The position numbers and the translations under genes were made by a program. A DNA stretch of 44,520 bases from Desulfobulbus sp. (lineage in GTDB: Bacteria > Desulfobacterota > Desulfobulbia > Desulfobulbales > Desulfobulbaceae), in contig NZ_JAVBXR010000021.1 in the NCBI RefSeq assembly GCF_030824455.1, forward strand, positions 1-44,520, in the 5' to 3' direction. Of this stretch, positions 17,177 through 24,986 are shown one piece after another (position 1 is the first letter of the stretch; each line of letters begins with the position of its first letter). Below the pieces are notes generated by a model. It was given only the letters and a program-made list of their open reading frames with translations. It was not told the DNA's origin and did no database searches.

Positions 17177-18586
17177 TTACCCGGCGGTTGCGCCCGGTTC
17201 CGGTTGGTCTTCGAGAAAAATTTTGCCCGGATTCATGATGTTGTTAGGGTCCAGGGCCTTCTTGATGGTGCGCATCGCGGCCAGGGTCGGCGGGTCCAGT
17301 TCCATGCCGATATAGGCGGCCTTGGCGGTGCCGATGCCGTGCTCGCCGCTGACCGAGCCGCCCAGGCCGACCGTGGCGCGGAAGATGTCGTGCAAGGCCG
17401 ACTGCACCTTTTCTTCCATGCCTGCCTCAGCGAGATCGACCATGACGTTGACGTGGATGTTGCCGTCGCCGGCGTGGCCAAAGTTGACGATCGGCACGCC
17501 GTAGCGGTTGGAGACGGCCTCCAGGGCCCGGATCATCTCTGGCACCTTGGAGCGCGGCACGACAATGTCCTCATTGAATTTATGGGGGTTGAGGTTGCGC
17601 AGGCTGGGGCTGACGCTGCGCCGAACCTTCCAGATCGCCTCCGACTCCTCGCTGGTGGCCGCCACCCGGGTTTCAAGCACGCCCAGCGGCTCGATGATTG
17701 CTAGAATCCTGTCGACCTGGCTGTCCAGCACCGACAGGTCGCCGTCGACCTCAATGATCAGCGCCGCCCGGCAATCCAGGGGCAGATCGAGGGGGGCGGC
17801 CTTGCGCACGCAGTCGATGGCGGATCCGTCCATGAACTCCAGGGTGGTGGGGATGATCTTGCCGCGAATGACTGCGGAAACCGCCTCGGCCGCGCCGTCG
17901 ATGGAGGCAAAGGCGACCAGCATGGTCTTGCGGGCCTCGGGTTTGGGCAGGAGCCGCAGGATGATCCGGGTGACGACGCCCAGGGTGCCTTCGGAGCCGA
18001 CAAAGAGACGGGTCAGATCGTAGCCGACCACGTTTTTCATGGTCCGGCCGCCGGTGTGGATGATCTCGCCGGTGGGCGTCACCACCTCCAGGCCCAGCAC
18101 GTAATCGCGGGTCACCCCGTACTTGACGCAGCGCGGCCCGCCGGCGCATTCGGCGATGTTGCCGCCCAGGGTGGAGAAATCCTTGGAAGCCGGGTCGGGC
18201 GGATAGAACAGGCCAAGCCGCTCCACCTCCTTTTGCAGCCGTCCAGTGACCACGCCCGGTTCAACCACGGCGATCAGGTTGTCGACGTCGATTTCCAGGA
18301 TGCGGTTCATCCGGGTCAGCACCAGCACGATTCCGCCGTGGACCGGCAGGCTGCCGCCGGTGAAACCGCTGCCCGCGCCGCGCGGCAGCAGGGGAATCCG
18401 CTGGGCGTTGGCCAGGCGGACGATGCGGCTGATTTCCTCGGCGTTGCCGGGATGGACCACCACATCGGGCAGACACTGCCGCTGGGTGGCGTCAAAGGAA
18501 TGGGTGATCCGGTCAACGGCGCTGGCCGAGACGTTGGCGGCGCCGACGATGTCGGCCAGTTGCTGCAGAAGCTGATCGTTTTGCAT
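17177..18586 (-). CDS. glcD: FAD-linked 2-hydroxyacid dehydrogenase (GlcD/D-lactate dehydrogenase type)
   Basis: Flavoprotein that oxidises D-lactate or glycolate. The 469 residues contain the FAD-binding PCMH core (PRGAGSGFTGGSLP; LGGNIAECAGG; VGSEGTLGVVT) and the C-terminal FAD-linked oxidase domain (NFGHAGDGNIHVN; SGEHGIGTAK). ATG 18586 is chosen over a TTG three bases upstream because GAGG is well spaced from it. It is 18 bases downstream of the mscS-like gene and 11 bases upstream of glcF. With LarA-like and GlcF it forms a lactate utilisation unit. No lactate permease is adjacent. Confidence 0.92.
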   Translation of the reverse strand: MQNDQLLQQLADIVGAANVSASAVDRITHSFDATQRQCLPDVVVHPGNAEEISRIVRLANAQRIPLLPRGAGSGFTGGSLPVHGGIVLVLTRMNRILEIDVDNLIAVVEPGVVTGRLQKEVERLGLFYPPDPASKDFSTLGGNIAECAGGPRCVKYGVTRDYVLGLEVVTPTGEIIHTGGRTMKNVVGYDLTRLFVGSEGTLGVVTRIILRLLPKPEARKTMLVAFASIDGAAEAVSAVIRGKIIPTTLEFMDGSAIDCVRKAAPLDLPLDCRAALIIEVDGDLSVLDSQVDRILAIIEPLGVLETRVAATSEESEAIWKVRRSVSPSLRNLNPHKFNEDIVVPRSKVPEMIRALEAVSNRYGVPIVNFGHAGDGNIHVNVMVDLAEAGMEEKVQSALHDIFRATVGLGGSVSGEHGIGTAKAAYIGMELDPPTLAAMRTIKKALDPNNIMNPGKIFLEDQPEPGATAG

Positions 18587-18604
18587 CAATTCCTCATCCG
18601 TTGC

Positions 18605-20848
18605 TCACGCCTTGACGCCCGAGGGCAGGTGCACGGTCATCTGCGGGAAAGGAATCTCCCAGTTGTTGGCGTTGCAACAGTCCACGCACCACTTGCCCAG
18701 GGCGCGTTCAATCCGCCGGTAGGCCGGAGCCTGTTCGCCCTTGAAATCAGCCAACACCGCCACGTCCAGGGACGAGGCCCCGGCCTGGAGGAAATCCACC
18801 GTCAGGCTGAGGCAGTCTTCGGCGTAGCCGTTTTCTTCCAGCTTTTGCTGGAGAAATGTTTTCATGGTTTCCAGAACCGTGGTGGTGATCTCGGCCTGCA
18901 GGTCGTAGGACAGGCCGAAAACCACCCGAAGGCTGAAATTGCGCGACAGGTTGGCCGGCGACATCCCCAGAAAATCGCCGGTCTGATATACCGTCCGCCG
19001 CCCGCCCAGCTCGACCACCTCCACCTGTTCGTGGGAAAGGCTGACCACCTTGGCAAAGGGCTTGCCGTCGATGGCGATCCAATCGCCTCGTTTGCAGGGA
19101 AACCAGGGCTCGTCGTTGTGGTAGGGCCGGGAAACGAGGCCGAGCATATTTTCAATCGGGATGCGCAGGTACATGGCCATGGCAGGGTTGTAGAGCTTGC
19201 AGAAGACGTTGAGCGATTCCACCCTCCAGGGCACGCCTTCATAAATGACGCGCTCGCCTTCGCGGATGGACCCCATGTTGAGCACCAGCCGAACCTGCTG
19301 CCACATCTTGGGCAGGGTTTGGCGCACCGTCCAGGCCAGGCCGAAGAACAGGACAATGGTGGCGCTGAGCAGAAACCAGTCTTCCGCAGTGTAGAGGACG
19401 AAAATCAGTCCGCAGATGGCGAAAAAAACCGAAAAAACCTGGAAGAAGATGTCGAGGATGCGGACGTGGATGGGCCGCTGCTCTTTCTTGGCCCCGGGCA
19501 GGACAAAGAAAAGCAGGCGGGCCGCCAAGCGGAAGGCGAGCAGGATGACCACAAAGGCGGCAAAGGCGATCAACAGATACAAACCGCGGTCCCGGAAAAA
19601 TTCGCGCACCGAGTTGCTGGAACTTTGCAGGAGCGAGACGTCCTTGTCCTCCAGCTTGGCCAGTTCGCGCTGGGCCAGATCCAGTTTGCTGCTGATCCGC
19701 TTTTCCACATTCTGCCAAGCGGGCAGCAGTTCGCCCAGATAGGCTTTAATCTTGGGATCCTTGGCGTCGTCCATCAGCCGGTTGAGATGCGCCACCGCCT
19801 GTTGCGCCGCTGCCCGTTGTTTGCCGTGGTCGGCGATGGTTTCCTTGAGTTCGGATTTTAGCCGGGCCCGGGCGGTCAGCTGTTTCAACTCTTTGATGGT
19901 GGGCTCGAGCAGGGTGGCGACCTCATCCTTCCAGCTGAAGGTGACTGGTTGCTGTTCGGCAAAGACTGCCGGTTCCACCCCGGTGGCGATCCGTTCAAAA
20001 TCCGCTCCGGTCTCGGAAAGCTGCTTGTCCAGCTTGGTCAACTCGTCCTGAAGGCTCTGCTTTTCCGCATCCGAGGTGCTGGCTTTAAGCTTTTTCGAGA
20101 TGACTGCAATCTGCTGTTTGATGTTTTTCTGCAGTTCCACCAGGGAGGCGAGGATATCGAGGCTGTCGCTGGCCTTTTCGCCTTCTTCCTGCCGGGCCAC
20201 TTTTTGGGCCATCACCGATTCGATGGTGATCTGCGGTTCCGGCTCTTCGGTCGCCGTCATCGACTGCAGGGGGCGGGCGCCGGCAAGCAGCGGCGGCGCG
20301 GCGGTCACCTGCAGCAGCGGCTTGTACGCGCCAAACAGGGTGGTCCAGGGGGAGATTTGTTGCTTGAGCAGCTCAGTGTCGTCCACCGATCCGGCGAGCA
20401 GCAAGGGCACGTTGTTGCCCGGCCCCACGCTTTTGGCAATGGCGCTGACCTTGCCGCGCTGGTTGGGTTTTACCGGTTTTTTGGCCGGAGGTTCTGTGGT
20501 TGCCGGAGCGGTTGCCGGAGGCTCTGTGATTGCTGGAGCGGTTGCCGCTTTTTTCGGTTCTGCAGCAGGCTGCTGGGCAGGTTGGGCGGGCGGCGGAGCC
20601 TCAGCCTGCGGTTTTTCTTCCGCCTGGGGCTGAGTCAGAAACGGGGAGGCCGTCGACGGAGACGGCGCGGCCGGGGACGTTTCCGGCAAGGGCAGCCAGT
20701 CTGGTTGTTTGCCGGCCGGAGCAGGCTCCTGCTGCGAGGGCGTCACCACCAGCGGGGTCACGGAGAGGTTGGTGGAAGCCTGCTGCTCTTCGGCAAAGAC
20801 ATTGCAGGCAAGAATCAGAATGAGCGAACAAAGCAGCGATGTGCGCAT
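18605..20848 (-). CDS. Large MscS-family mechanosensitive channel with Pro-rich exported N-terminus
   Basis: Probable tension-gated or accessory channel of the small-conductance family. The 747 residues have a signal peptide (1-19), a Pro/Ala/Glu-rich segment (about 40-128), a helical coiled-coil-prone domain (about 225-405), three membrane spans (about 423-450, 465-487, 491-508) and a cytoplasmic MscS-like domain with conserved blocks such as IREGERVIYEGVPWRVES and FPCKRGDWIAIDG. The canonical TM3 glycine/alanine pattern is not obvious, so the gating helix may be atypical. ATG 20848 is used because a signal peptide follows; the frame stays open to 20890. It directly precedes glcD, probably in one transcript. 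Confidence 0.8.
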   Translation of the reverse strand: MRTSLLCSLILILACNVFAEEQQASTNLSVTPLVVTPSQQEPAPAGKQPDWLPLPETSPAAPSPSTASPFLTQPQAEEKPQAEAPPPAQPAQQPAAEPKKAATAPAITEPPATAPATTEPPAKKPVKPNQRGKVSAIAKSVGPGNNVPLLLAGSVDDTELLKQQISPWTTLFGAYKPLLQVTAAPPLLAGARPLQSMTATEEPEPQITIESVMAQKVARQEEGEKASDSLDILASLVELQKNIKQQIAVISKKLKASTSDAEKQSLQDELTKLDKQLSETGADFERIATGVEPAVFAEQQPVTFSWKDEVATLLEPTIKELKQLTARARLKSELKETIADHGKQRAAAQQAVAHLNRLMDDAKDPKIKAYLGELLPAWQNVEKRISSKLDLAQRELAKLEDKDVSLLQSSSNSVREFFRDRGLYLLIAFAAFVVILLAFRLAARLLFFVLPGAKKEQRPIHVRILDIFFQVFSVFFAICGLIFVLYTAEDWFLLSATIVLFFGLAWTVRQTLPKMWQQVRLVLNMGSIREGERVIYEGVPWRVESLNVFCKLYNPAMAMYLRIPIENMLGLVSRPYHNDEPWFPCKRGDWIAIDGKPFAKVVSLSHEQVEVVELGGRRTVYQTGDFLGMSPANLSRNFSLRVVFGLSYDLQAEITTTVLETMKTFLQQKLEENGYAEDCLSLTVDFLQAGASSLDVAVLADFKGEQAPAYRRIERALGKWCVDCCNANNWEIPFPQMTVHLPSGVKA
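20484..20543 (-). repeat. Two tandem 30-base repeats in the mscS-like gene
   Basis: 20484-20513 and 20514-20543 are adjacent 30-base copies that differ at three positions. They encode the 10-residue units AITEPPATAP and ATTEPPAKKP in the Pro-rich linker. Such in-frame repeats can expand or contract without breaking the gene. Confidence 0.85.
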
Positions 20849-20917
20849 GGGCAAATCCGGGTTGAATAAAGGAAAAGAGGGAGAGGGCAATAGCGCTGCG
20901 GCCGATGGCGCGCCGAT

Positions 20918-21556
20918 TCAGGGCGCCAGTCGTTCGATGGTCCAGCGGTCGCCTTCGCCGCGGCGGTAGAGAAATCGGTCGTGGAGTCGGCTGGTCTGGC
21001 CCTGCCAGAATTCAACGGTGACCGGACGGACCCGATAACCGCCCCAAAAATCAGGCAGGGGTATCTCGCCCTTGAGAAATTTGTTTTTTATTTTATCGAG
21101 CTCCTGCATCAGCAATTGGCGGGAGGTGAGCACCGAACTCTGCTTGGATATCCATGCGCCCAGCTGGCTGTCGCGCGGTCGACTGGCAAAATAGCGGGCC
21201 GATTCGGCGGCGCTGATCTTCTCGGCGATGCCAGTAACCTCTACCTGCCGCGCCAGTTTGATCCAGGGGAAGAGCAGGGCGACCTTTTGGTTTCCGCTGA
21301 TCTGCTGAGCTTTGCGGCTGCCGTAGTTGGTGAAGAAGACAAAGCCGTTCTGGTCAAAAAGCTTGAGCAACACGGTGCGCAGGGTCGGTTGGCCGTCCGC
21401 GCCCACCGTGGCCAGGGTCATGGCGTTGGGTTCGGGCAACTCAATGGCGCAGGCTTCGTTGAACCACCGTTCAAACTGATGGAACGGGTCAGGCGCAAGC
21501 ATCTCCCGGCTCAGCACCGGGTTGTCGTATTCTTTTCGCAATCCTTTGATATCCAT
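20918..21556 (-). CDS. pdxH: Pyridoxamine 5'-phosphate oxidase
   Basis: FMN enzyme that oxidises pyridoxine or pyridoxamine 5'-phosphate to pyridoxal phosphate using oxygen. The 212 residues match PdxH: DIKGLRKEYDNPVLSREM at the N-terminus, RTVLLKLFDQNGFVFFTNY (FMN site), ASRPRDSQLGAWISKQSSVL, and the C-terminal signature FWQGQTSRLHDRF. ATG 21556 has GGAG seven bases upstream. It has a clear promoter. An oxygen-dependent enzyme in an apparent anaerobe suggests some oxygen exposure or use of another acceptor (inference). Confidence 0.95.
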   Translation of the reverse strand: MDIKGLRKEYDNPVLSREMLAPDPFHQFERWFNEACAIELPEPNAMTLATVGADGQPTLRTVLLKLFDQNGFVFFTNYGSRKAQQISGNQKVALLFPWIKLARQVEVTGIAEKISAAESARYFASRPRDSQLGAWISKQSSVLTSRQLLMQELDKIKNKFLKGEIPLPDFWGGYRVRPVTVEFWQGQTSRLHDRFLYRRGEGDRWTIERLAP

Positions 21557-21587
21557 ATCTTCTCTCCGTTGAGCACATAACCTAAGC

Positions 21588-21616
21588 AAGATAAGCCGAA
21601 CTCTTCAGATGGTCAA
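21588..21616 (-). promoter_or_regulatory. Sigma-70-type promoter for pdxH
   Basis: On the minus strand TTGACC (21616-21611), a 17-base spacer and TATCTT (21593-21588). The start would be near 21581, about 25 bases before the ATG. It may also serve the mscS-glcD-glcF-larA genes downstream, since the pdxH-mscS gap is only 69 bases. Confidence 0.6.
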
Positions 21617-21721
21617 CTCCGTCTTGCGCCCAGTTTGCCGGTCAAGGGGGTTCGTGGTCGCCGGCAGGCTCCGTTGACGGTCGCCGCCGGGGAAAGCGGC
21701 GACGGCGCCGAGAGGGTGCGA

Positions 21722-22540
21722 TCAGGCCATGGCGGCAAGAATGGCGGGCAGGGCCGAGGCGCTTGGTTCCTTGACGAAAAAACCTCGGGTGCTGGTCTCG
21801 GCCAGTTGGGCAAAGGGATTGGTTTCGATGTTGACGTCGATGATCACCCCGTCGCGCAGATAGACCTCGCGGGCCACCTGGTTGGGCAGATTGGTGGCCC
21901 CGGCCGTGCCGACCACAATCAGCAAATCCGTGTTCTGAGCCGTTTTGAGCGAGCTGTAGAAATGGTAGTGGTGCTCGTTGTAACTCTCGTCAAACAGCAG
22001 GATGTGGGGCCGCGACCGCGCCCCGCACAGCGGACACTTGAGGTGCTCCCGGTCGCTGTCGGTCAGGCGCTCTTCCTTGTTCTTGGGGCGCACCGCCGCA
22101 GGAATCGGGTAGAAGGCCTCGCTGCATTCCAGGGAACAGCGCATGTAAAAGACGTTGCCGTGGATTTGGAAGGTGCGCTCCAGGCTGTTGCCGGCGCGCA
22201 GATGCAAACCGTCGACGTTCTGGGTGATCAGGGTGAAGCGGTCGCCGAAGCGCTCTTCCATCGCCGCCAGGGCCAGATGGCCGGCGTTGGGTTCGGCCCC
22301 GCCGCAGACGCCCATCCGGTACAGATACCATTTCCATACCTCGTCGGGCATCTGGCAGAACATGTGAAAGGTGGCCATCTCCTGCGGCTGGTAGACCTTG
22401 GAGCCCACGGTCCAGTAGCCCTCCGGGCCGCGAAAGGTGGGGATGCCGCTCTCGGCGGAAATGCCGGCGCCGGTCAGCGCCGTGATCCTGCCGCTTCCGC
22501 CTGCAATCTCCCGCAGTACGTTCTGCATTTCCTCTCGCAT
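21722..22540 (-). CDS. cobB: Sir2-family NAD-dependent protein deacylase
   Basis: Removes acyl groups from lysines with NAD as co-substrate. The 272 residues contain the NAD-binding TGAGISAESGIPTFRG block (23-38), TQNVDGLH (106-113), the catalytic His127 (IHGNVF) and a zinc site with cysteines 135, 139, 169 and 172. After the zinc site the sequence reads SRPHILLFDESYNEHHY, a variant of the usual RPxVVxFGE block. ATG 22540 has GGGAG seven bases upstream; the frame is open to 22615 without family similarity. Substrates are unknown; central metabolic acyl-proteins are typical. Confidence 0.92.
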   Translation of the reverse strand: MREEMQNVLREIAGGSGRITALTGAGISAESGIPTFRGPEGYWTVGSKVYQPQEMATFHMFCQMPDEVWKWYLYRMGVCGGAEPNAGHLALAAMEERFGDRFTLITQNVDGLHLRAGNSLERTFQIHGNVFYMRCSLECSEAFYPIPAAVRPKNKEERLTDSDREHLKCPLCGARSRPHILLFDESYNEHHYHFYSSLKTAQNTDLLIVVGTAGATNLPNQVAREVYLRDGVIIDVNIETNPFAQLAETSTRGFFVKEPSASALPAILAAMA

Positions 22541-22720
22541 GGCATTGCTCCCGAGTCTTGAGTAGGCGATCTGCACCAAGGCGTGCCGGCGGGACGAAGA
22601 GCCCTTCCCGGACAACAGCCTGTATTAAGACTAGAAACAGCGGTTTTTCAAGGAAATTCTCCTCTCCAGCTGGTCGCGCGACAATTTTGCGCCCCGCCGG
22701 CGACGTCGCCAAGAGAACGG

Positions 22721-22749
22721 TGACCAACAGCGGGAACCTATGGTATAAT
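22721..22749 (+). promoter_or_regulatory. Extended -10 promoter for the small putative lipoprotein gene
   Basis: A consensus TATAAT at 22744-22749 is preceded by TGG (extended -10), with TGACCA at 22721-22726 as a plausible -35 at 17-base spacing. The transcript would start near 22756, immediately at the base of a hairpin. Confidence 0.65.
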
Positions 22750-22756
22750 GAAGGCA

Positions 22757-22774
22757 CCGCCCGCTGATGGGCGG
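22757..22774 (+). promoter_or_regulatory. 5'-terminal hairpin just upstream of the ribosome-binding site
   Basis: CCGCCC (22757-22762) pairs with GGGCGG (22769-22774) around a 6-base loop. The predicted transcript start lies at its foot, and AAGGAGG (22776-22782) begins one base after it. This may stabilise the 5' end or tune ribosome access. Confidence 0.45.
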
Positions 22775-22788
22775 CAAGGAGGAGCGCC

Positions 22789-23034
22789 ATGAAACGTCGT
22801 TTGCTTGCGGCCGCAGTGCTGCTGTTCACCTGTGGCGGTTGCGTGGGCTACTACCGCGACCCCTACTACTATGATCCCTACCCCTACGGACCCTATTACT
22901 CGCCCTATGCGCCGGCGGTGTACGCCGATCCGGGTTGGATGTGGTTTGCCCCGAGTTTCTATTTCGGCGGCGGCTACTACGGCGGCGGTCACGGCGGTCA
23001 CGGTGGCCATCATCACGGAGGCGGACGGCGCTGA
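22789..23034 (+). CDS. Small Tyr/Gly/His-rich exported protein, probable lipoprotein
   Basis: Function unknown. The 81 residues begin with a basic-hydrophobic signal (MKRRLLAAAVLLFTCGGC) in which Cys18 could be the lipidated residue, although the lipobox is imperfect. The mature part is a low-complexity Tyr/Pro stretch (YYRDPYYYDPYPYGPYYSPY) and a Gly/His tail (GGGHGGHGGHHHGGG) that might bind metal. The start is well supported by AAGGAGG with 6-base spacing and a strong promoter, so it is a real gene despite its composition. Similar short Tyr-rich putative lipoproteins occur in many proteobacteria. Confidence 0.75.
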   Translation: MKRRLLAAAVLLFTCGGCVGYYRDPYYYDPYPYGPYYSPYAPAVYADPGWMWFAPSFYFGGGYYGGGHGGHGGHHHGGGRR

Positions 23035-23193
23035 TGCCAGGCAGTCCCCCGACCATTGCACCTTCCAGACGAGCCGGAGGAATGCCTCTCCGGCTTGTTG
23101 TTTTCGTCAGGCCGCCTTGCGTCGGTTGCAACGGCGCCGACGGCCCCTGATCCGGCCCGCCATTCTCCCCTTCTTTTTTTCCTCACACAGATC

Positions 23194-24267
23194 ATGATAG
23201 ACAACGAATCGTCGCTGCGGCTGAAACTGCTTCGCTTTCCTCCGATTATCGGCGTGATTTACATCCACGCCTACGGCACGGTCATCCACTATTCGGGCGG
23301 CAGCCTCGGAACCGCCGACCTCAACAGCCTGACCAACGTCATCCGCATCCTGCTCTCCGAGGGGATTGCCCGCACCGCGGTGCCCCTGTTTTTTTTGATG
23401 TCGGGGTATCTCTTTTTCGCCACCTTCCACTGGTCGCAGCAGACCTACCTCAACAAGATCCTCTCCCGGCTGCGCAGCCTGCTTATCCCTTTCCTGTTCT
23501 GGAACCTGGCGGCCCTGGCCTTCATCGCCCTGGCCCAGGCCATCCCGTCGATCCAGCCCTATTTCACCGGGCTGGGCAAAAAGATTGCCGAGTATGGCCT
23601 CTTTGATTACGTCAACGCCGTGTTCGGGCTTAAAGGCTACCCCATTGCCTACCATTTCTGGTTCATCCGCGACCTGATGCTGCTGGTGCTGCTGGCCCCG
23701 GCGCTTGCCGCGATTGTTCGTTTTGTGCCCATCCCCTTTTTCCTGGCGGTCTATGTCTGCTGGGTTACGGAAAGCTGGCCGATCTCCATGCCGGCGGCGG
23801 TGGGCGTGCTCTTTTTTTCCGCAGGCGCCCTGTGCGGGGTCAAGGGGCAGAGCCTGTTCGCCTTTGATCGCTTTGCCAAGCTGATTTATCTTGCCTACGT
23901 GCCGCTCCTGATTGCCGACGTTGTCTGGTACGAGGCCTGGTTCAACGTCTACCTTCATCGCACCGGTCTGATCGTCGGCGTGCTAGCCGCCCTCTGCGTC
24001 ACTAAACAGATCCTGCGCATCCCGTGGCTGTGCAAGGGTCTGGTCGCCCTTGGCGGCGCCAGTTTTTTTGTTTACGCGGCCCACGAGCCGCTGCTGGGCA
24101 TTGTCCGTATGCTGGCGTTTAAATATATTCCATTGGATGGGGCCTACACCATGCTGGCGCTCTACTTGGGCATTCCCCTGCTGTTGGTGGCTGTGTTGGT
24201 GGTCTGCCACCGCATTCTGAGCACACTCTGTCCCCGCCCGCTCAGCCTGATTACCGGCGGGCGGTGA
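23194..24267 (+). CDS. Membrane acyltransferase family 3 protein
   Basis: Integral membrane O-acyltransferase-type protein, a family that adds acetyl or succinyl groups to surface polysaccharides or lipids. The 357 residues contain about ten hydrophobic spans. Family landmarks are an early His in a membrane-proximal position (IIGVIYIHAYGTVIHYSGG), TAVPLFFLMSGYLFF and YHFWFIRDLMLLVLLAP, all typical of acyltransferase 3. ATG 23194 is chosen because the first span follows soon after; the open frame from 23056 adds a non-membrane stretch. No good ribosome-binding site is visible. The acceptor molecule is unknown. Confidence 0.82.
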   Translation: MIDNESSLRLKLLRFPPIIGVIYIHAYGTVIHYSGGSLGTADLNSLTNVIRILLSEGIARTAVPLFFLMSGYLFFATFHWSQQTYLNKILSRLRSLLIPFLFWNLAALAFIALAQAIPSIQPYFTGLGKKIAEYGLFDYVNAVFGLKGYPIAYHFWFIRDLMLLVLLAPALAAIVRFVPIPFFLAVYVCWVTESWPISMPAAVGVLFFSAGALCGVKGQSLFAFDRFAKLIYLAYVPLLIADVVWYEAWFNVYLHRTGLIVGVLAALCVTKQILRIPWLCKGLVALGGASFFVYAAHEPLLGIVRMLAFKYIPLDGAYTMLALYLGIPLLLVAVLVVCHRILSTLCPRPLSLITGGR

Positions 24268-24320
24268 GCGGGCTGCAATCAGGCTGCAACAAGGCTGCCG
24301 CGTCGGCGGGCAAGCAGAAT

Positions 24321-24947
24321 TTAGCGGCTGGCAACGGCCAGTTTGACGGCCAGCGCAGCAAAGACGACGGCCGCAGTTTTGTTGAGCAGTTGTTGCGCCC
24401 GCGCGGATCGGCGGAGCCATTGGCCAAGCACCCCGGCCAGCAGGCTGATCGCGCCGAACACCAGCAGGGTTGCGAGAATGAAAACCGCCCCGAGCGCCAA
24501 CATCTGCAGCGGCAGATGCCCTTGTTCCGGGCGGGTGAATTGGGGCAGAAAGGCGAGGAAGAAGATCGACACCTTTGGGTTGGTTACATTCATCACGATG
24601 CCGCGTAGGTAGTAGCGCGCAAGGCTGATCTCCTGATCGGATTCGCTGCTCAAAACACTCGCGCCGGCGCGAAAAGCCCCCCAGGCCAGGTAGAGCAGAT
24701 AGGCCGCGCCCGCGTATTTCAGCAGGTTGAAGGCCAGGGCCGAGGCCTGAAACACGGCGGCAACCCCCAGAGCCACGGCGCTGGTGTGGACGATCAGGCC
24801 GGTGCACAGACCCAAGGTCACCACCAAGCCCACCAGCCGGCCCTTGAGCGCCGACTGGGTGAGCACGAAGAGGTTGTCCGGCCCCGGCGCCAGGGCCAGG
24901 AGCAGGGAGGCGGAAGTGAACAGAATCAGGGTGCTGGGGTCAAACAT
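24321..24947 (-). CDS. LysE/RhtB-family amino acid exporter
   Basis: Inner-membrane exporter of the LysE superfamily, typically for amino acids or homoserine lactones. The 208 residues have six hydrophobic segments; family blocks are ALAPGPDNLFVLTQSALKGR near the N-terminus, YLLYLAWGAFRAG, and GIVMNVTNPKVSIFFLAFLPQF in the middle. AAGGAG is well spaced from ATG 24947. It follows the PPK2 gene after 39 bases and may share its transcript. The substrate cannot be told from sequence. Confidence 0.88.
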   Translation of the reverse strand: MFDPSTLILFTSASLLLALAPGPDNLFVLTQSALKGRLVGLVVTLGLCTGLIVHTSAVALGVAAVFQASALAFNLLKYAGAAYLLYLAWGAFRAGASVLSSESDQEISLARYYLRGIVMNVTNPKVSIFFLAFLPQFTRPEQGHLPLQMLALGAVFILATLLVFGAISLLAGVLGQWLRRSARAQQLLNKTAAVVFAALAVKLAVASR

Positions 24948-24986
24948 GGGTCTCCTTGACGTTGAAAGTGTTGGCGGGCTGCGGCG

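Noticed and set aside
18056..19861. 601-codon plus-strand open frame
   Set aside because: It lies antisense to glcD and the mscS-like gene, which have clear family motifs; the composition (many Gln, His, Gly, Asp) is typical of a reverse-complement shadow in high-G+C DNA.
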